A stretch of 64,000 nt of DNA, taken from contig CM041538.1 of the NCBI GenBank assembly GCA_023238725.1, positions 7,857,380 to 7,921,379 of the forward strand, in the 5' to 3' direction. The stretch is from Scortum barcoo. Lineage: Eukaryota > Chordata > Actinopteri > Centrarchiformes > Terapontidae. The notes under the pieces were generated by a model. The model was given only the letters and a program-made list of their open reading frames with translations. It made no database searches and was not told the DNA's origin. Each line of letters opens with the position of its first letter. Position 1 is the stretch's first letter. A program made the translations under genes and the position numbers. Shown here piece after piece: positions 37,651-51,600 of the stretch.

Positions 37651-39533
37651 TGCCTCTGCCTATAAGCTCCTATACCTGCCCTGCCCTGCCCACCCTCCAG
37701 GCTCTTCTCATCTTTCAGCACATATCTGGGATCTTGCCAGACCCCACATCTCCAAAATCTTCCAGGCGAGACACCACCATTATTTATGTAAAGACAGTTT
37801 AACAGGAAAAAAAACAAAACAAACCATCAAAAGCATTTAAATTTATGAAATGAGTGGATTCAATAAAATTCAACAATTTCAAAAACATTAAAACAAGGAG
37901 GGAGTACAGCCACCACTACTACAGGTCATAATAATAACCACTATTCTAATAACATTAATAATAATACACAGAGAGAGAGCAGGCCAGCTGAAGGGCAGGC
38001 TCACTTTAAAACATACAATTAAGCTGTGTGGCCGTGAGGGTGCATACATGTGTGAGCTGTGTTTTACCAGACTGATACAATATGGACTAATTACGCACGC
38101 GCCTTTGGGAGAGTAGGCCGGTGGGGAAACTAGGGGGGGGGCTTACATTTTCATATTACCTAGAAGTAATCTTCACACTCATATTTATTCATAATACTGT
38201 TAAATAATTCAATGATTTAATGGCTCCCTTGATGTTTCTAGTGTCGCCATTTCTGGGCCTAAAACGGGATAATCAGAACCACTGAAATACATAAATATTC
38301 CCACTTAGAGCTTGTTTAGATAAGTGTTTTTGACATTGGTTTACTAAGAGTGAATTATTCAAATTCTCACCTTTTTAGAGACTAATATAATTTTATGCTG
38401 GTGTTCGGTAATTCATTATGTGAGCCAACGATGGTAGTAATCATTACTAAAGCTGATCATGTTTGTTACTAATACTAATTGTGTTGATTATTAATACAGG
38501 ACACTGTACTTGCCCTTGGCCTGTCATGTGTAGGGCAGATTATGCATACAGTTATTTTGGTGATAGGCTGCACTCACCTCCTCAGCAGCATACAGCACAC
38601 TTAATGCTAATGTAGAGTAGTGTAGTGTTGTGTATAAAAAAAAGTGCTGTTTCCTGGGCCCATCACTATAAAAAGGTGCAAGGTACAGCACCATGGACTG
38701 CTCTGAGATGGTATGAAAAGTGCGCTCCCTCCTGGTTCACATCTGTAATTACACCCAGGGTAGTTCCTCCAGGGTAGAACCGGTGAGCGGTGCGACAACT
38801 CATTTGTCTAAACTCCATCTCATCACAATCCAAGGCTGCACTGTAATTAAAACAAAGATGTCCACCACAACGCTGAGCACCCAGAAAGCACCCAGCACTT
38901 CTCCACAGCATGCTTCAGGGTTTTCCATAATCAGACTAGTTATCATTGTAGATCCTGACAGGAGCAGCTCCTACAGCACCTACAAGTTAAGCTCATGATA
39001 ACTGATTACCGCAGTTTCCACTTTCTGCTCCAGGCTAACGATGATTAACTCATTATGTATATGATTGTACCAAAACACCTAAAAATGTATTTAAATTGTG
39101 CATGCTTGGTTCACAATGTACTCTAGAGAGAAAGTCTTTCAAAAAAGTCTAAAATTTAATGAAACATGTTCATGCACATGTTCATATGCAAATGTGATGA
39201 ATTATTATAAAAACAAAGTTTTTAAAATCAGATTCCACAAATATTGCTTAATTTTATATTTTCAACATTCAGATTCTGTTTCTGTGAGGCTGATTTACTG
39301 TGAGTTTATCTGTAAAATGAATTGATGTCTACACATCATCAAAAGGGTAAAGAACCAAATACATTGCATGTGTAAAGGTCAGGGTCAGTGTCTACCATTG
39401 TTCATTCCATGTGTAAAGTTAGGGGTTGAGGGGGTTGAACAAGGTTGAAAACAACACCAAATGTTGTTAGAGTTTGAAACATACACACAGGTCTCTACTG
39501 CATATATATTTCTCAAAGCATCTCAGGTTCAGG
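37651..39533. other. Non-coding stretch upstream of dmrt2b
   Basis: No supported exon. It contains A-rich runs near 37800-37830, short TAA-type repeats near 37930-37970 and a G-run at 38131-38140. Confidence 0.6.
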
Positions 39534-39623
39534 GGCTCAGATGGTAAAGGCCCAGTCACCTTTGGTTTTGATCCTAGACTTAGCCATGGCCAGAAATTTC
39601 CTGCCAGGAGATTTCAGGATCTG
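39534..39623 (+). repeat. tRNA-like SINE head
   Basis: A box-like GGCTCAGATGGT at 39534-39545 and B box-like GGTTTTGATCC at 39564-39574, with spacing of about 30 bases that suits a tRNA-derived SINE. It ends at the inverted-repeat element that starts at 39624. Confidence 0.5.
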
Positions 39624-40878
39624 GGGCCTCATTTATAAATGTTGCATATGCACAAAAGAAGGCGTACGCCAATTTCTACACAAACTTTGGGATTTATAAA
39701 AAACAAACTTGGCGGAGAATGTATGGTCCTCCACACAAACTCTGACCCATGCGTACGCACATAATGTGGAGAAATGAGAAACTGCGACTCCATCGGCAGA
39801 AGGATGAAACACAGAAACGATGTGAAAGTGATCCCATGTTATGTAGAGGAAATTTAAATATTACTGTTCACGTATCGTATATGAAGAGTTCATTTATTAA
39901 ACGATAAAAGACATTTTTACTATGAATAAACCATCACCAAAAACACGATTCAGGATACTAAATACAAACACCGAATATCTGCAAAACACCCCTTATGTTC
40001 TCTAACTATTAAACGCTTGCATGCTCTAAATTTTTTTCTAATAAATAAGGAGAACAGTGGGACTGATCACATTCACACTGATGTTGTTTTCGATGCTTCA
40101 GGTCGGGCAGATCCTGAGTGTGTAGTTTCATATATTGTTATCATACAGGGCTGTTGTGCACCATAATGTGACTTTCCCCTGACGCTGGTGGTCGTGTCGT
40201 CGGTCTCTGAGCTGACCCCTGTCCAATCTGAGCCAAACGCGCTCAGATGGATTGTTTTTGTTTGTTTGTTTATTTTTTTAAATAAGTGTAAAAACTTGAA
40301 TGCATTTGATTCCCTCGTTTTAAACAAGGGGTTACAAATCACAAAGCTCCCTGTGTTATCTGTGCGTCTTGCACATCAAGTCTGCCCCCCCCCCTCCCCC
40401 GTTCAGACTTGTCCTTTATTTCAGCCAGTCTTCAGAGGCAGCAGCATGAACAGCATCCTCCACATGCTGCCACTCTGAGGCCTTTTTGGCATTTAAAATG
40501 TCACTTTGTGTCCATCAGCAAAGTTATTTTTCTGGTGTCAGCCTCCCAAATAATATCTTATATTTCATACTATGTGAATTTTCTTTTTTTATTTTATTCT
40601 GTTGGCGTCGCCATGGTCATCATCACTTCTTAGGTAAAATGAATATTAATTAGGGGCATTTCATTGACTATTTATAGACAATTATGGGCGTGACATGACT
40701 CCCGCAAAAGGTGGGCTGCATTTAGAGTTGGTTGTGATTTATAAAGAGAAACCAGCGCAGGACATGCATGTGCACAGTGTTATAAATCAGAATAATTTTG
40801 TGCATATGCACGTTCTGTGTTTCATCCGTACGCCACCTTTTGACGTGAATCCTACGCACAGTTTTATAAATGAGGCCG
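39624..40878. mobile_element. Non-autonomous inverted-repeat DNA element, about 1.25 kb
   Basis: The ends GGCCTCATTTATAAA (left) and TTTATAAATGAGGCC (right) are inverted copies. Further subterminal blocks are shared in inverted order (GGCGTACG, GCATATGCACAAAA). The element is flanked by CTG on both sides (39621-39623 and 40879-40881), which may be a 3-bp target duplication, though three bases can match by chance. No transposase frame is visible. A 3-bp duplication would suit a PIF/Harbinger-like element, but the family is not established. Confidence 0.7.
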
Positions 40879-40881
40879 CTG

Positions 40882-43800
40882 GTCAGCTCATAAAAGGGTT
40901 AATATATCAAATATCAAAGATGTAGGTAGGAGCCAGAGCCAGCTGAGCCCCAGAATATTATTAACAAAGTGATACGACCAATTCTAAAAGATGACAAGTA
41001 GAGTAGTTGTATTGTTATGATGTAGCACTTTTTTTCTTTTCAATAGTCTGGCAGGAGAATTTGATGAAATCAGGAGATCTTCCATGTTGCAGAGAGGAGA
41101 AAAATGTATTAGAGCAGCCAGGAGATATATGTTCGTTCATCTTGTGGTGTCTTTGAATTTATCAAAGATTTGCAATGTTACCAGTGTGGTATAATTACAT
41201 CTAGACATCTTCACATCTCTGAGCAGAATGGAAAAGCATTAAATGTGTAAGGAATATATATTTTACCAACCATATACAGTAGTAGACTGTATCTGGACAT
41301 TGTCAACAAACGTGAACAAACTTGCCTGCAACAAAGTTTAACTGGCGGCAGTACCTCGGGTTTCCAGAGTGCTCACTCAAAGGGAATCTGCAGAAGATAC
41401 TGAGAGCATTTGTGCACTTTATACTCTTGGTGAAAGTCCTTTCTGTCAGGTGAAGAACAGCAGCCATGGTGACCCCATATGTATCAAATCACGCCCTCAA
41501 AAGAAACGAGGAAGGCCATATCAAAGGCAGCTTCCCCCAGGGACCTGGGTCCCCAGGCCTTTCACACCAACTCCAGAATTTTCTCAAAAAAGAAAAGACC
41601 ATATGGTGTCTTGCACACAGTCTAATACAGTTTTATTGCATTGGTATATTTTGACATCCACATTGTTCAAGTGTGTGACTATTAATAAGAAAATGGCTAA
41701 TGTATAAGAAAAGTTTCATTTGGATAGCTGATCTTCATGTGATGTTTCATCTTCAACTGATCATTTTAGTGTTTGAGAGCAAGAAAGAGAAAAAAAACAA
41801 GTTATACTAAAACTGTGGAGTTCAGCTTTTTGGATTCCACTCTTTTTCTGCTGCATATATTATATGTGCTGCAACAATTGCACCAGAAATCATGTTGGAA
41901 AAAATGCAGGGAAAAAAAGTAAACATTGCACTTACCAGTTTTTATGTAATTTATTCAAAAACATTAAACTTGATCATTTCCAGTTAAAAGAAAGCATGAT
42001 GTGCAGAATTTTAATGAATCATCATCACAATGCACACACAATTCAAACAGATTACATTTAAAACATTTAAAATTGTAATTTTGGCAAAACCTCATTTTAA
42101 GTCACCTTACTTAGCTTTTATAAGCAGTATATAAACATAGTGATCATGACGCACTATAATGTGGTGGTAATGTATTTTTTAACAACTATAACTCATCCTC
42201 TTATAATAATACAAAATGTCTTAATAGGACAGGTCATTTTTGACAAATACTGTAATCTCTAAACACTTATAGCTGTGTACAATCCCATCATAGTGCTTTA
42301 TAAACCATTTAATAAGTGTTTGTAAGTTTCATATGTGCAGAATTGGGGGAGTTGAGTGTTAATGTTATTTCTTGTCTGTATGTGGCAAACACGTTATGGT
42401 TAAAGATAGTTGACTGCAAAATAGGAAAGTCTTGTCTTCATGTTCAAATGAAACCAACTTTGGGAACAGCCTACAGATGGACAGATGTGTGAATGTGATG
42501 GGTGAACTGTTACTTGGTACATAATGGGTGGAACACGCATGGTGTTGTACAGCATGTCCATAAAAAACAGGTAAGTACCCCTCTTATTAATACCATCAGC
42601 TCTGCTGCTGCCTGCAGCGGAGCGCACATCTCTCAGAGCCCCTTGACTCGCAGACAAATTGACTGTCATCAGCAGTGACATGGTGCTCTGGCATTCCCGT
42701 CACACGTCCACCTCTTCCCTGCACTCTCCTCCACGTCTTGTGGTTGAACTGAGAGTTTTGTCCATCTACTTCCATTTTCGTTGCAGAGATGGAGTTTGAC
42801 AGACTCCTTGACTCCCACCGTAAGGCCCGCCGGCGTGTCCTCATCCATCTGCCTTTCCCTCTATGACTGATGCCCTCAATCGACTTGTGTAGGAACCAAA
42901 ACACAAAAGGCAGATAACCTGTAAGTCATACTCAAGGACAAGAGCGCTGCTTCAACTTTATGTAATGTGCTGAAGTTTAGAGAAGGAAAACAGAGGAGCT
43001 GGGAGGCAGGGTGCGTTTTCAAACAAAACCCTGAGCTGAATGTCAATTCACTTCAAAGAGAGAAATAAAAAGACACTGGGCTGTGTTTCACGGTGCCTTT
43101 ACACAAAGGCTTTAGCACCTTTATCCACCTACTTCCAAAGAGCCGGAGACACCTTGGCAGTTATCAGCGTAAGGCAGAGGCCATTAAGCTGACAGTTTTT
43201 TCAAGGGAGGTTTAACCTGCACCTTTGAGAGTGTTTGAGTTTGTCAAGCCTGTTAAGACGGAACAAACGCTTGCTTAAATAAATGCACTCCTAACCCCAT
43301 CATATTAGACACAATCCGGTTGTTTTGGGGAATCGCTTTAATATTCAGTGCACAGCATTAAAAGTGTTGCTGTAAGCAACAACAAACAGTCTGAGTCTCT
43401 ACTGATACTGTAAAATCACTTACTTCAACTTATCCCGAAAGGTGTTTTTTTTTTCCTAACAAATATTAAACTTTGGCAACAGAAGAAAAGTTTGTCTCTG
43501 TGCTTCAGGCTTAACTCTCTGTGCCAAATGTCTGGCTATAACCTGGGAAGATCTGTGTTTTTTTTTTCCTTTTTCCTTGAAGAGGTGGTCAAGGAGGATC
43601 ATCTCTGAGAAGCAACAGACCATGATGCATCACTGAGACCAGTGTCATTGCTGCTCATTATGCATTACATTGCATATTCTTGGTATTGTTATTTTCACCC
43701 ATTTTTTCCTCTTGTCCACCTTCTTCTTCTCCGGCTTCTTCTTCATAGCATGGAAGCCATTAGGATGCTGCTTATGATGCTCATAACCAGTGAGTGGAGT

Positions 43801-46800
43801 TTAGCAGGCTTATCAGTTGGAGATCAGTGTTTGCAGCTCCATAGGTCCAGCTCTAGCAGTTGTTAATTTACTAAATCCTGGACCTCTGGCACATTTTGTA
43901 TTTGCATTAATTAAATCAATACATGTGTTTCATCTAAAGGGCAAAACAGCACCAGTGACAGGATTTGTCTTTTCATATTTTAGCACAAATGTGATTGAGA
44001 GAGCCAGACACAATCAAACAGTGAAGCAGAAAATATGTCAGGTCAGACATATTCAGATTTTTAAACTAAAGATTTGAGGTTTCAAAGGGAGCATGAACGG
44101 CCCTCTGCATGGTTTTCCATTAATGTTTAGATCCTTTGTGCTTATGTTAAAGCAGAAAGTCAGTGACGGTATGCGAATGACGGCGTGTTCTAGCAACCAC
44201 AGCAAACAGACCTTAGACTTGGAATGAGTCATGCACGAGGACCATACAGGGAAAGGTTTTGGCTGCGCTTGCATCTCTGGGTGGATCTGTGACCATGGTT
44301 ACATTTGCGTCTCCATGATGTGATGCTTGATGACCTGAAGAAAATCCTGCAGGAGCCAGAAGTTGCCCCCTCACGCTCCATTTGAGCCGACACTTTGTGC
44401 TGTTGGCTTTAACATCTCCCTCTGCCCTCAAGTCCATCCTGTCCTTTATTACTTCTTTGTTCTCTCTTTGCATCTTTTTACTTTATATCTTCCCTTTAGA
44501 ATCTTGTGTTCTTTTTTTCTTTTTCCAGTTATCTTCGGTAACCATGTTTTTATCTGTTATAAATCATGTTTTACTGCATACACGTCATCAATGCGATCAT
44601 GTAGATTGGAGAGAAGGAAAAATGGAGCAATACTGGTGGATACCATTTCAACAGACATTATGTCATCAGCCACCACGCCAAACTGCAGCATAGTAAAAAA
44701 AAAAACAAGTCACTATTTAATAAAGACCTGATACAATGTCAGAGGAAGATTTACTAAATAAACTATTCTAATTTACTTTATCGAGAAAGTGTGCATTCTG
44801 CTCACTAAATTACTAATTATTCATTCTTCAAAGTTAATTCTTGATTGTCCATAATGGGATTGCCAATCGCATCTTCACATAAAGTGAAAATATAGTGGCT
44901 TGTTGTTGAAGCAGAATGGTAAATGACAGTAATTAAATAAACTGAGGGTTTAACAACAAAGGGACTGCTAGACTACACAGATTCTGAAGGTCATGGACAA
45001 AGAAAAGTGAAAGTTCAGTTCATCCTCCTGCTGTCATTTTGTTTAACTCACTGCACTTTGTTCAGTCAAAATATGTCCTGTGTCAGCTGTCATAGTTTAT
45101 ATACTCACTGAATTGCACTGCTAAGGTGCTGCCTTCTGAGCTCAAACGGAAGATGAAAATGAAATGAATGAATATGGAATTAATAAAATGTTACCCATTT
45201 TTCGTGATCTCATGAACATAAATGTAGGCTGACCTGCTGGAAAGTATTTGGTTTAAAACGTATAAATACAAGTGGTCGACTCAGAGACACTGTTATCTGC
45301 GATTCGCACACAAAGCGCTCTGTATTCTTCCTTTAAGGTGACTTTCATAACACAAACAAAGGTCCCTCTGGACCATCAATGATCAGGGTACGTGTCACAT
45401 CACACAAACTCACAGACCATGATCAATGTCCTATTTAACACGTCTGGTTTCAGGCCAAATCAATGCAAGACAGGTGATCCCTGACCAACACACAGCAGTT
45501 TGTTATCTCCTTTGAATGAATCCTTAAACCCCCCCCCTTTGTGATTATATCTCAGCATGATCCTGAAGTCTGCACAGGGACTGTTTCTAGCACCTTGAAA
45601 TGCTTTGTGTCTCTGCGTCGAGTATTGATTTAGTCGGTTTCAGGCTCAGGTTAATGAGAGCTGTTAAATAATGCAGACACAGCAGCGCCATGTATAATAT
45701 CTTATGCCCTTTCCCTTCTACAGATGCCACTTTTTTTTCTTTCTATTTTTCTTTGTATTTTCTCCTTTCCCCCACCTCCCTCCTTTTCTTCTTATTATCA
45801 TCCACCCCCCTCCCCCATCGTCATTTTCTCCTGTAGACGACATCTGAGCATCCATAGAGGTCAGTGGAGGAAGGGTACCTGTGCCACGCTCCTCTTCCTT
45901 CCAGTCTCACCACCTCTGATCCATTGTCTTCTTCACTGGTGTGAGATTCAAAGGCACTCCTTACTCCCCGAGATGAGATACCCAAGCTGAAATATAATAA
46001 CAGCAGAGCAACAACCTCCCAATTTAGTCGCTCCCTGTACCGCCCGTATCAGATGGGATCCGTTTCCACAGGTTTATTGGCTCTTTTGTCTCCCAGGTTG
46101 TTTCACTGAAGGTGTGGTTTCATGAATGGTAAGCAATATCCCTTCAGACACAAAGCAAAGCGCTCCGTATTGTGTAATTACTCTAGCGTAATGAGCCTCC
46201 AGAATGAATGAATAAGCTCTGCGTTAAACAGCATTTCATAAAACACAGTTCTGCGAAGCGTAAGCAAAAACACAGTTGACTAAGTTTCCACTAATTAAAA
46301 ATAACGACAAGTGTTCCCTTTCTCTTGCTTACCTTGCACTTCCCCTGCAAGAGATGTGCCCACTTTTGAGTCTGGCGAGATAAATATTCCAAATATTCAA
46401 ATTAATACTCAAATATATTTACGACAGGGCCTGAGAAGCAAATAGAAATATACTTTGCTGAAAATAGCACGAAGCAGATCTGAACTGCACAGTGTGTGCT
46501 ATAAGTTATTTGTTAGTCAGGATTTTGCTTACGGTGGAGGTGATGAGGTCCCTGGCAGATTCAGCAGAGGCCCCTGACAGATGCTTTGCAATGCAAATCG
46601 CATCATTATGACAACATGTGAGATTATTCTTGGATGTCTGTTGGCACCAGGGGACCTGTAATAAATGGCTTCTAATGTCATTTTATTCGACATGAACAAA
46701 CAACACAAATAAAAAAAATCTTATAAAGATAATCAAGGCTCTGCAGGCTTAAAAAAAAATTAAACAGTTCAAAACATCAATGTTATTCACAAACAGATGG

Positions 46801-48149
46801 CCTTGATAGATCCTTTTTTTGGGGAAAGTGTCTTCAGATACTAATTAGTGGATATTAATTAACATTTGGCTTTAAATTGCTTTTGACAGGCAGGCAGGTA
46901 GCGGGAGGAGAGAGGCTGTGCAAATGAGAGGATGCTAATTGTGAGCCCACACTCCTGTGTTTTTGATCAGGATCCACACAACTGAGGCAGGCAGAGGTTG
47001 GGTTACTCCGAGAAAGCTGCTACTACTTTTACTAACTACTAACTACTTTTAGCGCTCGCTGCTTCATTCAGCATGAAAAGTACAGTAGCCTCATGTCTCT
47101 GCTCTCTGCTGACTGCCTGTGACAGCTGGGGAGAATGTATGGAGAACAGTCACTGGGGGTACATTATAGACGCTCTCACGCTTCACTGTTTCTTCCATTA
47201 AATCTACTCATGAATCAAATTAGCTTTCTTTCTTTTTTTCAGAGCCCACCAAAGGCGCTAGCCCCGCATTGTGGCCCTGATAAATGCTATGACGGAATGA
47301 ATAAATGGAGTTTTACATAAATGGAATAAATAATAATAATAATAGTAATATTTTGGAGGGAAAGCACAGCCTAATCAACATCTACTGTGGCTGATGGAAA
47401 ACTCATTAGCATACAGAAATATGCTTTTCCACTTTATTGGGTCCTAATTGTTGATTTCTCTGACTGGATGGCTGGCTCCCCGAGGATAATGATGCCATAC
47501 CATCCTCCGTATGGGGAGAGTCAGAGAGAGATAGAGAGGAAAAGAAAGGAAGAGGAGGGATGCTGAGGCGCTGAAGAAATGAAAACTATAAGCCATTCAT
47601 TTACACCTCCCACCGCCATCTTTCTTTTGACAGTCGGAGAACAAAGTGTATCCTGGCTGCAGTGTGTGAGCAGGAAAAAAAAAAAAAAGATGGTGTAAGA
47701 CAGAGAGGATTGGACATCCCGAGTCTCTACTTTGAAGACAACTACAGAGGGGAGTCATCCGGTGCAGCAAGAGTTCCTCCATCTTCAAAAGAAATAAAGT
47801 AATAAATATGTGATAGGTGTCAACTGAACCAAAACAACTATATGCACTATAAAGAGAGCCACTGGGGCTTTAATGTATCTTTTATACACATCAGTCCAAA
47901 GATGCTCTCATCATATCTTGAATCCTGAGATGTTATGCCTGATGTTTACAATATGTCAACAATATAGACAGTAGTCTGGTTAATACTTTTCTCTGGAAGT
48001 TGCTTTACCTTTATTATTTACCATTATCTGCAACTATTTTGCATTAATAATTTACATGCAGGGAGTAGTGTGCATGCCGCGGTGAGAACAAAGGATGTGA
48101 AGGTTTGGGAGGCGAATGAGAATATTATGAGGCTCCCTGGGATGCAGTT
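40882..48149. other. Non-coding stretch
   Basis: No supported exon. The ORFs present (up to 122 codons at 44363-44731 plus) lack known domains and conflict with ORFs on the other strand. T-, C- and A-runs occur near 43446, 45530, 45730-45810 and 47675. Confidence 0.6.
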
Positions 48150-48154
48150 GAAGG

Positions 48155-48721
48155 TGTTAGGATCCCTGTCTTGTGTTTTGTCTCCCCCTGTCTGTCACTG
48201 TCTGTTTGTTGGCCGCATAGGAGGACGAGGTAACTCCAGGGCATTCACTACCACACCTGGTTCAGCCGCACCACCTGGCAGTCATTCTACAATCAACCCA
48301 CCAACAGGATTTAAGCCCGGCTCATTCATCCACTCATCGCCAGATCGTTCAGTTACCTCTCTCGGTACTTCGTGGCTTCTAGCAATTCTTTCATTGAACT
48401 CTTGCCTGTACCTAACCCATTCTGTTTTTGTACTCCAGACTCCTGGCTCCGCCGCGGCTGCCTCCCTGGCTTACCTCGTCTTCCTCCTGGCCTCATCTCC
48501 CCCTCTGCAGTCCTCCTTGCAGCTCTCTGGTGCAGCTCGGCTCTCTGCCCCTGCGGCAGAGCATCAGCCTCCGCCAAGCCCACGCCCACGGCTGGCCAAA
48601 CTCTGATTTGTGATTTCTACTCATTGAAAGAACATTAAAACTGTTGAAACTTCAATCCATTTGGTGTCTGCTCTGGTCTGCATTTCGGGGTCTAGCTCCT
48701 CTCTGCCTGGGAATCGTAACA
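48155..48721 (+). repeat. 5' LTR
   Basis: It begins TGTTAGGATC and ends CGTAACA, with short inverted ends TGTTA/TAACA. An ATTAAA at 48634-48639 may be the element's poly(A) signal. Confidence 0.93.
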
Positions 48722-48739
48722 TTACGATCTGGCCAAAAC

Positions 48740-49560
48740 ATGGGCCCCGCGGACCAAGAACCCAGATCGGCACCAGTCCAGCAGGCTGTGACCCAGCAGG
48801 GGATCCTACTGGGCCAACATGATGCTAACATCCGAGCTCTGATCTCCGCTAAAAACTCTCGCCCAGCAGGTCGCTTCACTCTCAGCTCAGCTCGCCTCCC
48901 TGCAAGCTCCGGCAGCCCCGAGGATCAGGGAACCAGCCTGAGACTGGAGACGATCAGCAGCGGGACCTTCAAGCGGTGCCCCCCGAACCGTTCTCAGGTG
49001 TGTCTTCCCAGTGCAAGGGATTTATATTCCAGTGCAAGCTATTCTTTCAGCTCAAGTCCATATCATTCTCTAACGACTTTCCAAGATTCACTTTATGTTG
49101 GGGTTGCTGCAGGGGAAAGGCTCTTACCTGGGCTGAAGCAAGGTTAAGCTGGGCATGAAGTTTTTTTCCGGACTCACCTTCTCCGCCTTCCTCGAGGAGT
49201 TTCGCCGGGTTTTGAGTCCCCACTACCCCTTCTGGTCTCGGGCTCTTCACCATCACCCCAGGACTGGCGCTCGGGTGTGGATTACACCCTGGAGTTTGGA
49301 CCCTGGCGGCCGAGGTGGATTGGACCGAGGGCGCGTTGTGCCACTTCTACAATGGGCTCGTTGAGTACATCAAGGACGAACTGCGTCTCGGGAGGAGCCT
49401 GACCAACCGGCTGGGCGCTAATAAAATTAACTTTAATATAGACTCCGTTTACAGGCTCGCCGACGTGACGCCGTCCCGCTCCAGTTTCCCCAATTCCTAA
49501 TTCCCAGAGGACCGCCTCCAAATCTGCAGAGTCGGGCTCCTGAATCTCCGAGTGTTCACC
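48740..49560 (+). pseudogene. gag remnant
   Basis: The ATG at 48740 opens a frame typical of the sushi-ichi gag start (ILLGQH block). Capsid-like sequence continues, but in at least three frames: the frame changes near 48975, near 49140-49160 (at a T-run) and near 49300. The capsid part keeps hallmarks such as PEPFSG and FYNGL in separate frames. Gag forms the particle that packages element RNA; this copy cannot make it whole. Confidence 0.8.
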
Positions 49561-49576
49561 CCTAGGAACCCATGAG

Positions 49577-49850
49577 GTGGGAGGGGCTCATCTCTCCCCA
49601 GAGGAACAGGAATCGCCGGCTCCCGAGCGGGTGAGTGTGTTTACTGTGGGAGAACTGGGTCACTCCTTGCCTGCCTGTCCCCGGCGACCAAGACCGGGCC
49701 CGCCAGTAAGCATGGGAATTCAAGGCGGGCCGGGTCCAAAGTCCCAGGGGTCAACTAACTCTCCAAATTCCAGCCACCGTCTGCTTCCCAGCTTCAACGG
49801 TTCCTTTCAGGCTCTCATCGATTCCAGGCGGAGGAGAATTTTATTGTGAC
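49577..49850 (+). pseudogene. gag zinc knuckle and protease start, broken
   Basis: The first two knuckle cysteines (codons at 49636 and 49645) are in one frame, while the His and last Cys (GHSLPAC) are in the next, so a one-base shift splits the CCHC motif. Further on, the protease active-site region reads LIDS but then enters an arginine run and a stop, so the usual DSG is lost. Confidence 0.7.
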
Positions 49851-50159
49851 AGGCAGCAGAGCAGGCTGGCATTCCCCTGGAGCCGCTGGAGACCCCGACC
49901 CCGCAACGCCCTGCAGTGGACGGCCGAATCCTGGCTCAGGTTACTCACCGCCACTCCCTGTGAAACTTGTCTGTCTGGCAACATGCCGAATCTATCCAGC
50001 TCCTTGTCATCTCATCCCCAGCTACACCCCTCATCATAGGGTATCGCTTGGTTGGCAACTCATAATCCTCCCATGGATTGGGCCGTAGGCAAGGTTTTAA
50101 GCTGGAGTCTCTATTGCCATAAACATTGTCTGCCAGTCTGCTTTATCGCCCACAGGGGA

Positions 50160-50950
50160 GGCTCCGACACCACATAGCCCTCTTATCGAGCCAGTGGACC
50201 TGTCTGGGGTTCCCCCCACCTACCACGATTTGCAAGAGGTGTTTAACAAGGATAAGGCGCTCTCTTTGCCACCTCATCGCCGCCCTATGATTGTGCGATT
50301 GAAGCTACTTCCTGATGCTCCCTCTTCCTCCAGCCGCCTGTATAACCTGACCAGACCAGAGCAGGAGGCCATGGAGGGATACATTAACGATTCAGAGCTT
50401 CTGGCATCATCCGCCCCTCAACATCTCCAGTAAGGGGGGGTTTTTTTTTGTTAAGAAGAAAGACTCATCCCTCAGGCCATGTATAGACTTCCGAGGCCTA
50501 AACAATATCACGGTAAAGAACAAATATCCCCTACCTCTAATAGATTCCGCTTTCACTCCCCTTCAAGGTGCCACCATATTCACCAAATTAGACCTCCTGC
50601 GCGCCTACCACCTGGTGCGGATCCGGGAGGGGGACGATGGAAGACAGCCTTCAACACCCCCTGGGCCACTTCCGAGTACCTGGTGATGCCATTTGGGCTA
50701 ACCAATGCCCCACGCAGTGTTTCAGGCCCTCATAAATGATGTCCTCCGTGATTTCCTAAACCGTTTAAGTCTTTGTGTATCTGGACGATATTTTGATCTA
50801 TTCCAGGAACTTACCTGATCATCAGCTCCATGTCCTTGCCAGGTGCTTTGAAAGTTATTGGAGAATCGTCTCTTCGTTAAAAAGGAGAAATGCGAATTCC
50901 ACGCCTCCCATTGAGTCAAACTTCTCGGCTTCATCATAAAGGAAGGCTGC
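50160..50950 (+). pseudogene. pol: reverse transcriptase remnant
   Basis: The N-terminal part (50194-50433) is open. The palm region (VKKKD, PCIDFRGLN, TKLDL) continues in a different frame after a G/T run at 50433-50449. A shift near 50637 separates this from VMPFGLTNAP, and another follows near 50715. The catalytic box YLDD is kept at 50778-50789. The enzyme would copy element RNA to DNA, but it is inactive here because the frame is broken at several points. Confidence 0.88.
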
Positions 50951-51600
50951 GTGCAAGCAGACCCAGCGAAGGTGAGAGCAGTAGCAGAATGGCCCATTCC
51001 AACCAACCGTAAGCTTCTGCAGCGCTTCCTGGGGTTTGCCAACTTTTATAGACGCTTCATCCGGAACTACAGCCAAGAGGCGGCGCCCCTGACAGCTCTC
51101 ACCTCCCCGTCTCGTCCCTTTGTCTGGAGTGAGGAAGCTGAGAAGGCGTTCAATCGGCTAAGGACTCTGTTCACCTGCACGGCCCCAGTCCTGGTTCAGC
51201 CAGATCCAGCTCAGCAATTTGTGGTAGAGGTGGATGCGTCGGATATCGGGTCGGAGCAGTCTTGTCCCAGAGAGCACGGGGGTCTGACGGTCGGCTCCAT
51301 CCCTGTGCCTTCTTCTCCCGCCGCCTCTCCCCTGCAGAGGCCAATTACGACGTCGGCATAGTCGGGAGTTGCTGGCGGTCAAGATGGCGCTGGAGGAGTG
51401 GCGCCACTGGTTAGAGGGGTCATACAGCCCTTCGTTGTCTGGACCGACCACAAGAACCTGGCCTATATACAGGCGGCGAAGCGGCTGAACTCTCGTCAGG
51501 CCAGATGGGCTCTCTTCTTCAGTCGCTTTGACTTCGTCCTCACCTACCGCCCCGGGTCCCGCAACATCAAGCCCGACGCCCTCTCAAGACAGTTCAGCGT
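50951..51600 (+). pseudogene. pol: RNase H remnant
   Basis: It contains VEVDASD in the frame of 50951-51361, then shifts after about 51260. The end of the domain (VWTDHKNLAYIQ, ARWALFF) is in the frame of 51398-51838. Confidence 0.82.

Noticed and set aside
37421..37840. 139-codon plus-strand ORF upstream of dmrt2b
   Set aside because: It crosses a CpG-rich block, which favours long open frames, and shows no known domain.
48070..48606. 178-codon ORF and several others in the LTR at 48372-48613 and again at 53291-53776
   Set aside because: They fall within LTR sequence and repeat in both LTRs; not host genes.
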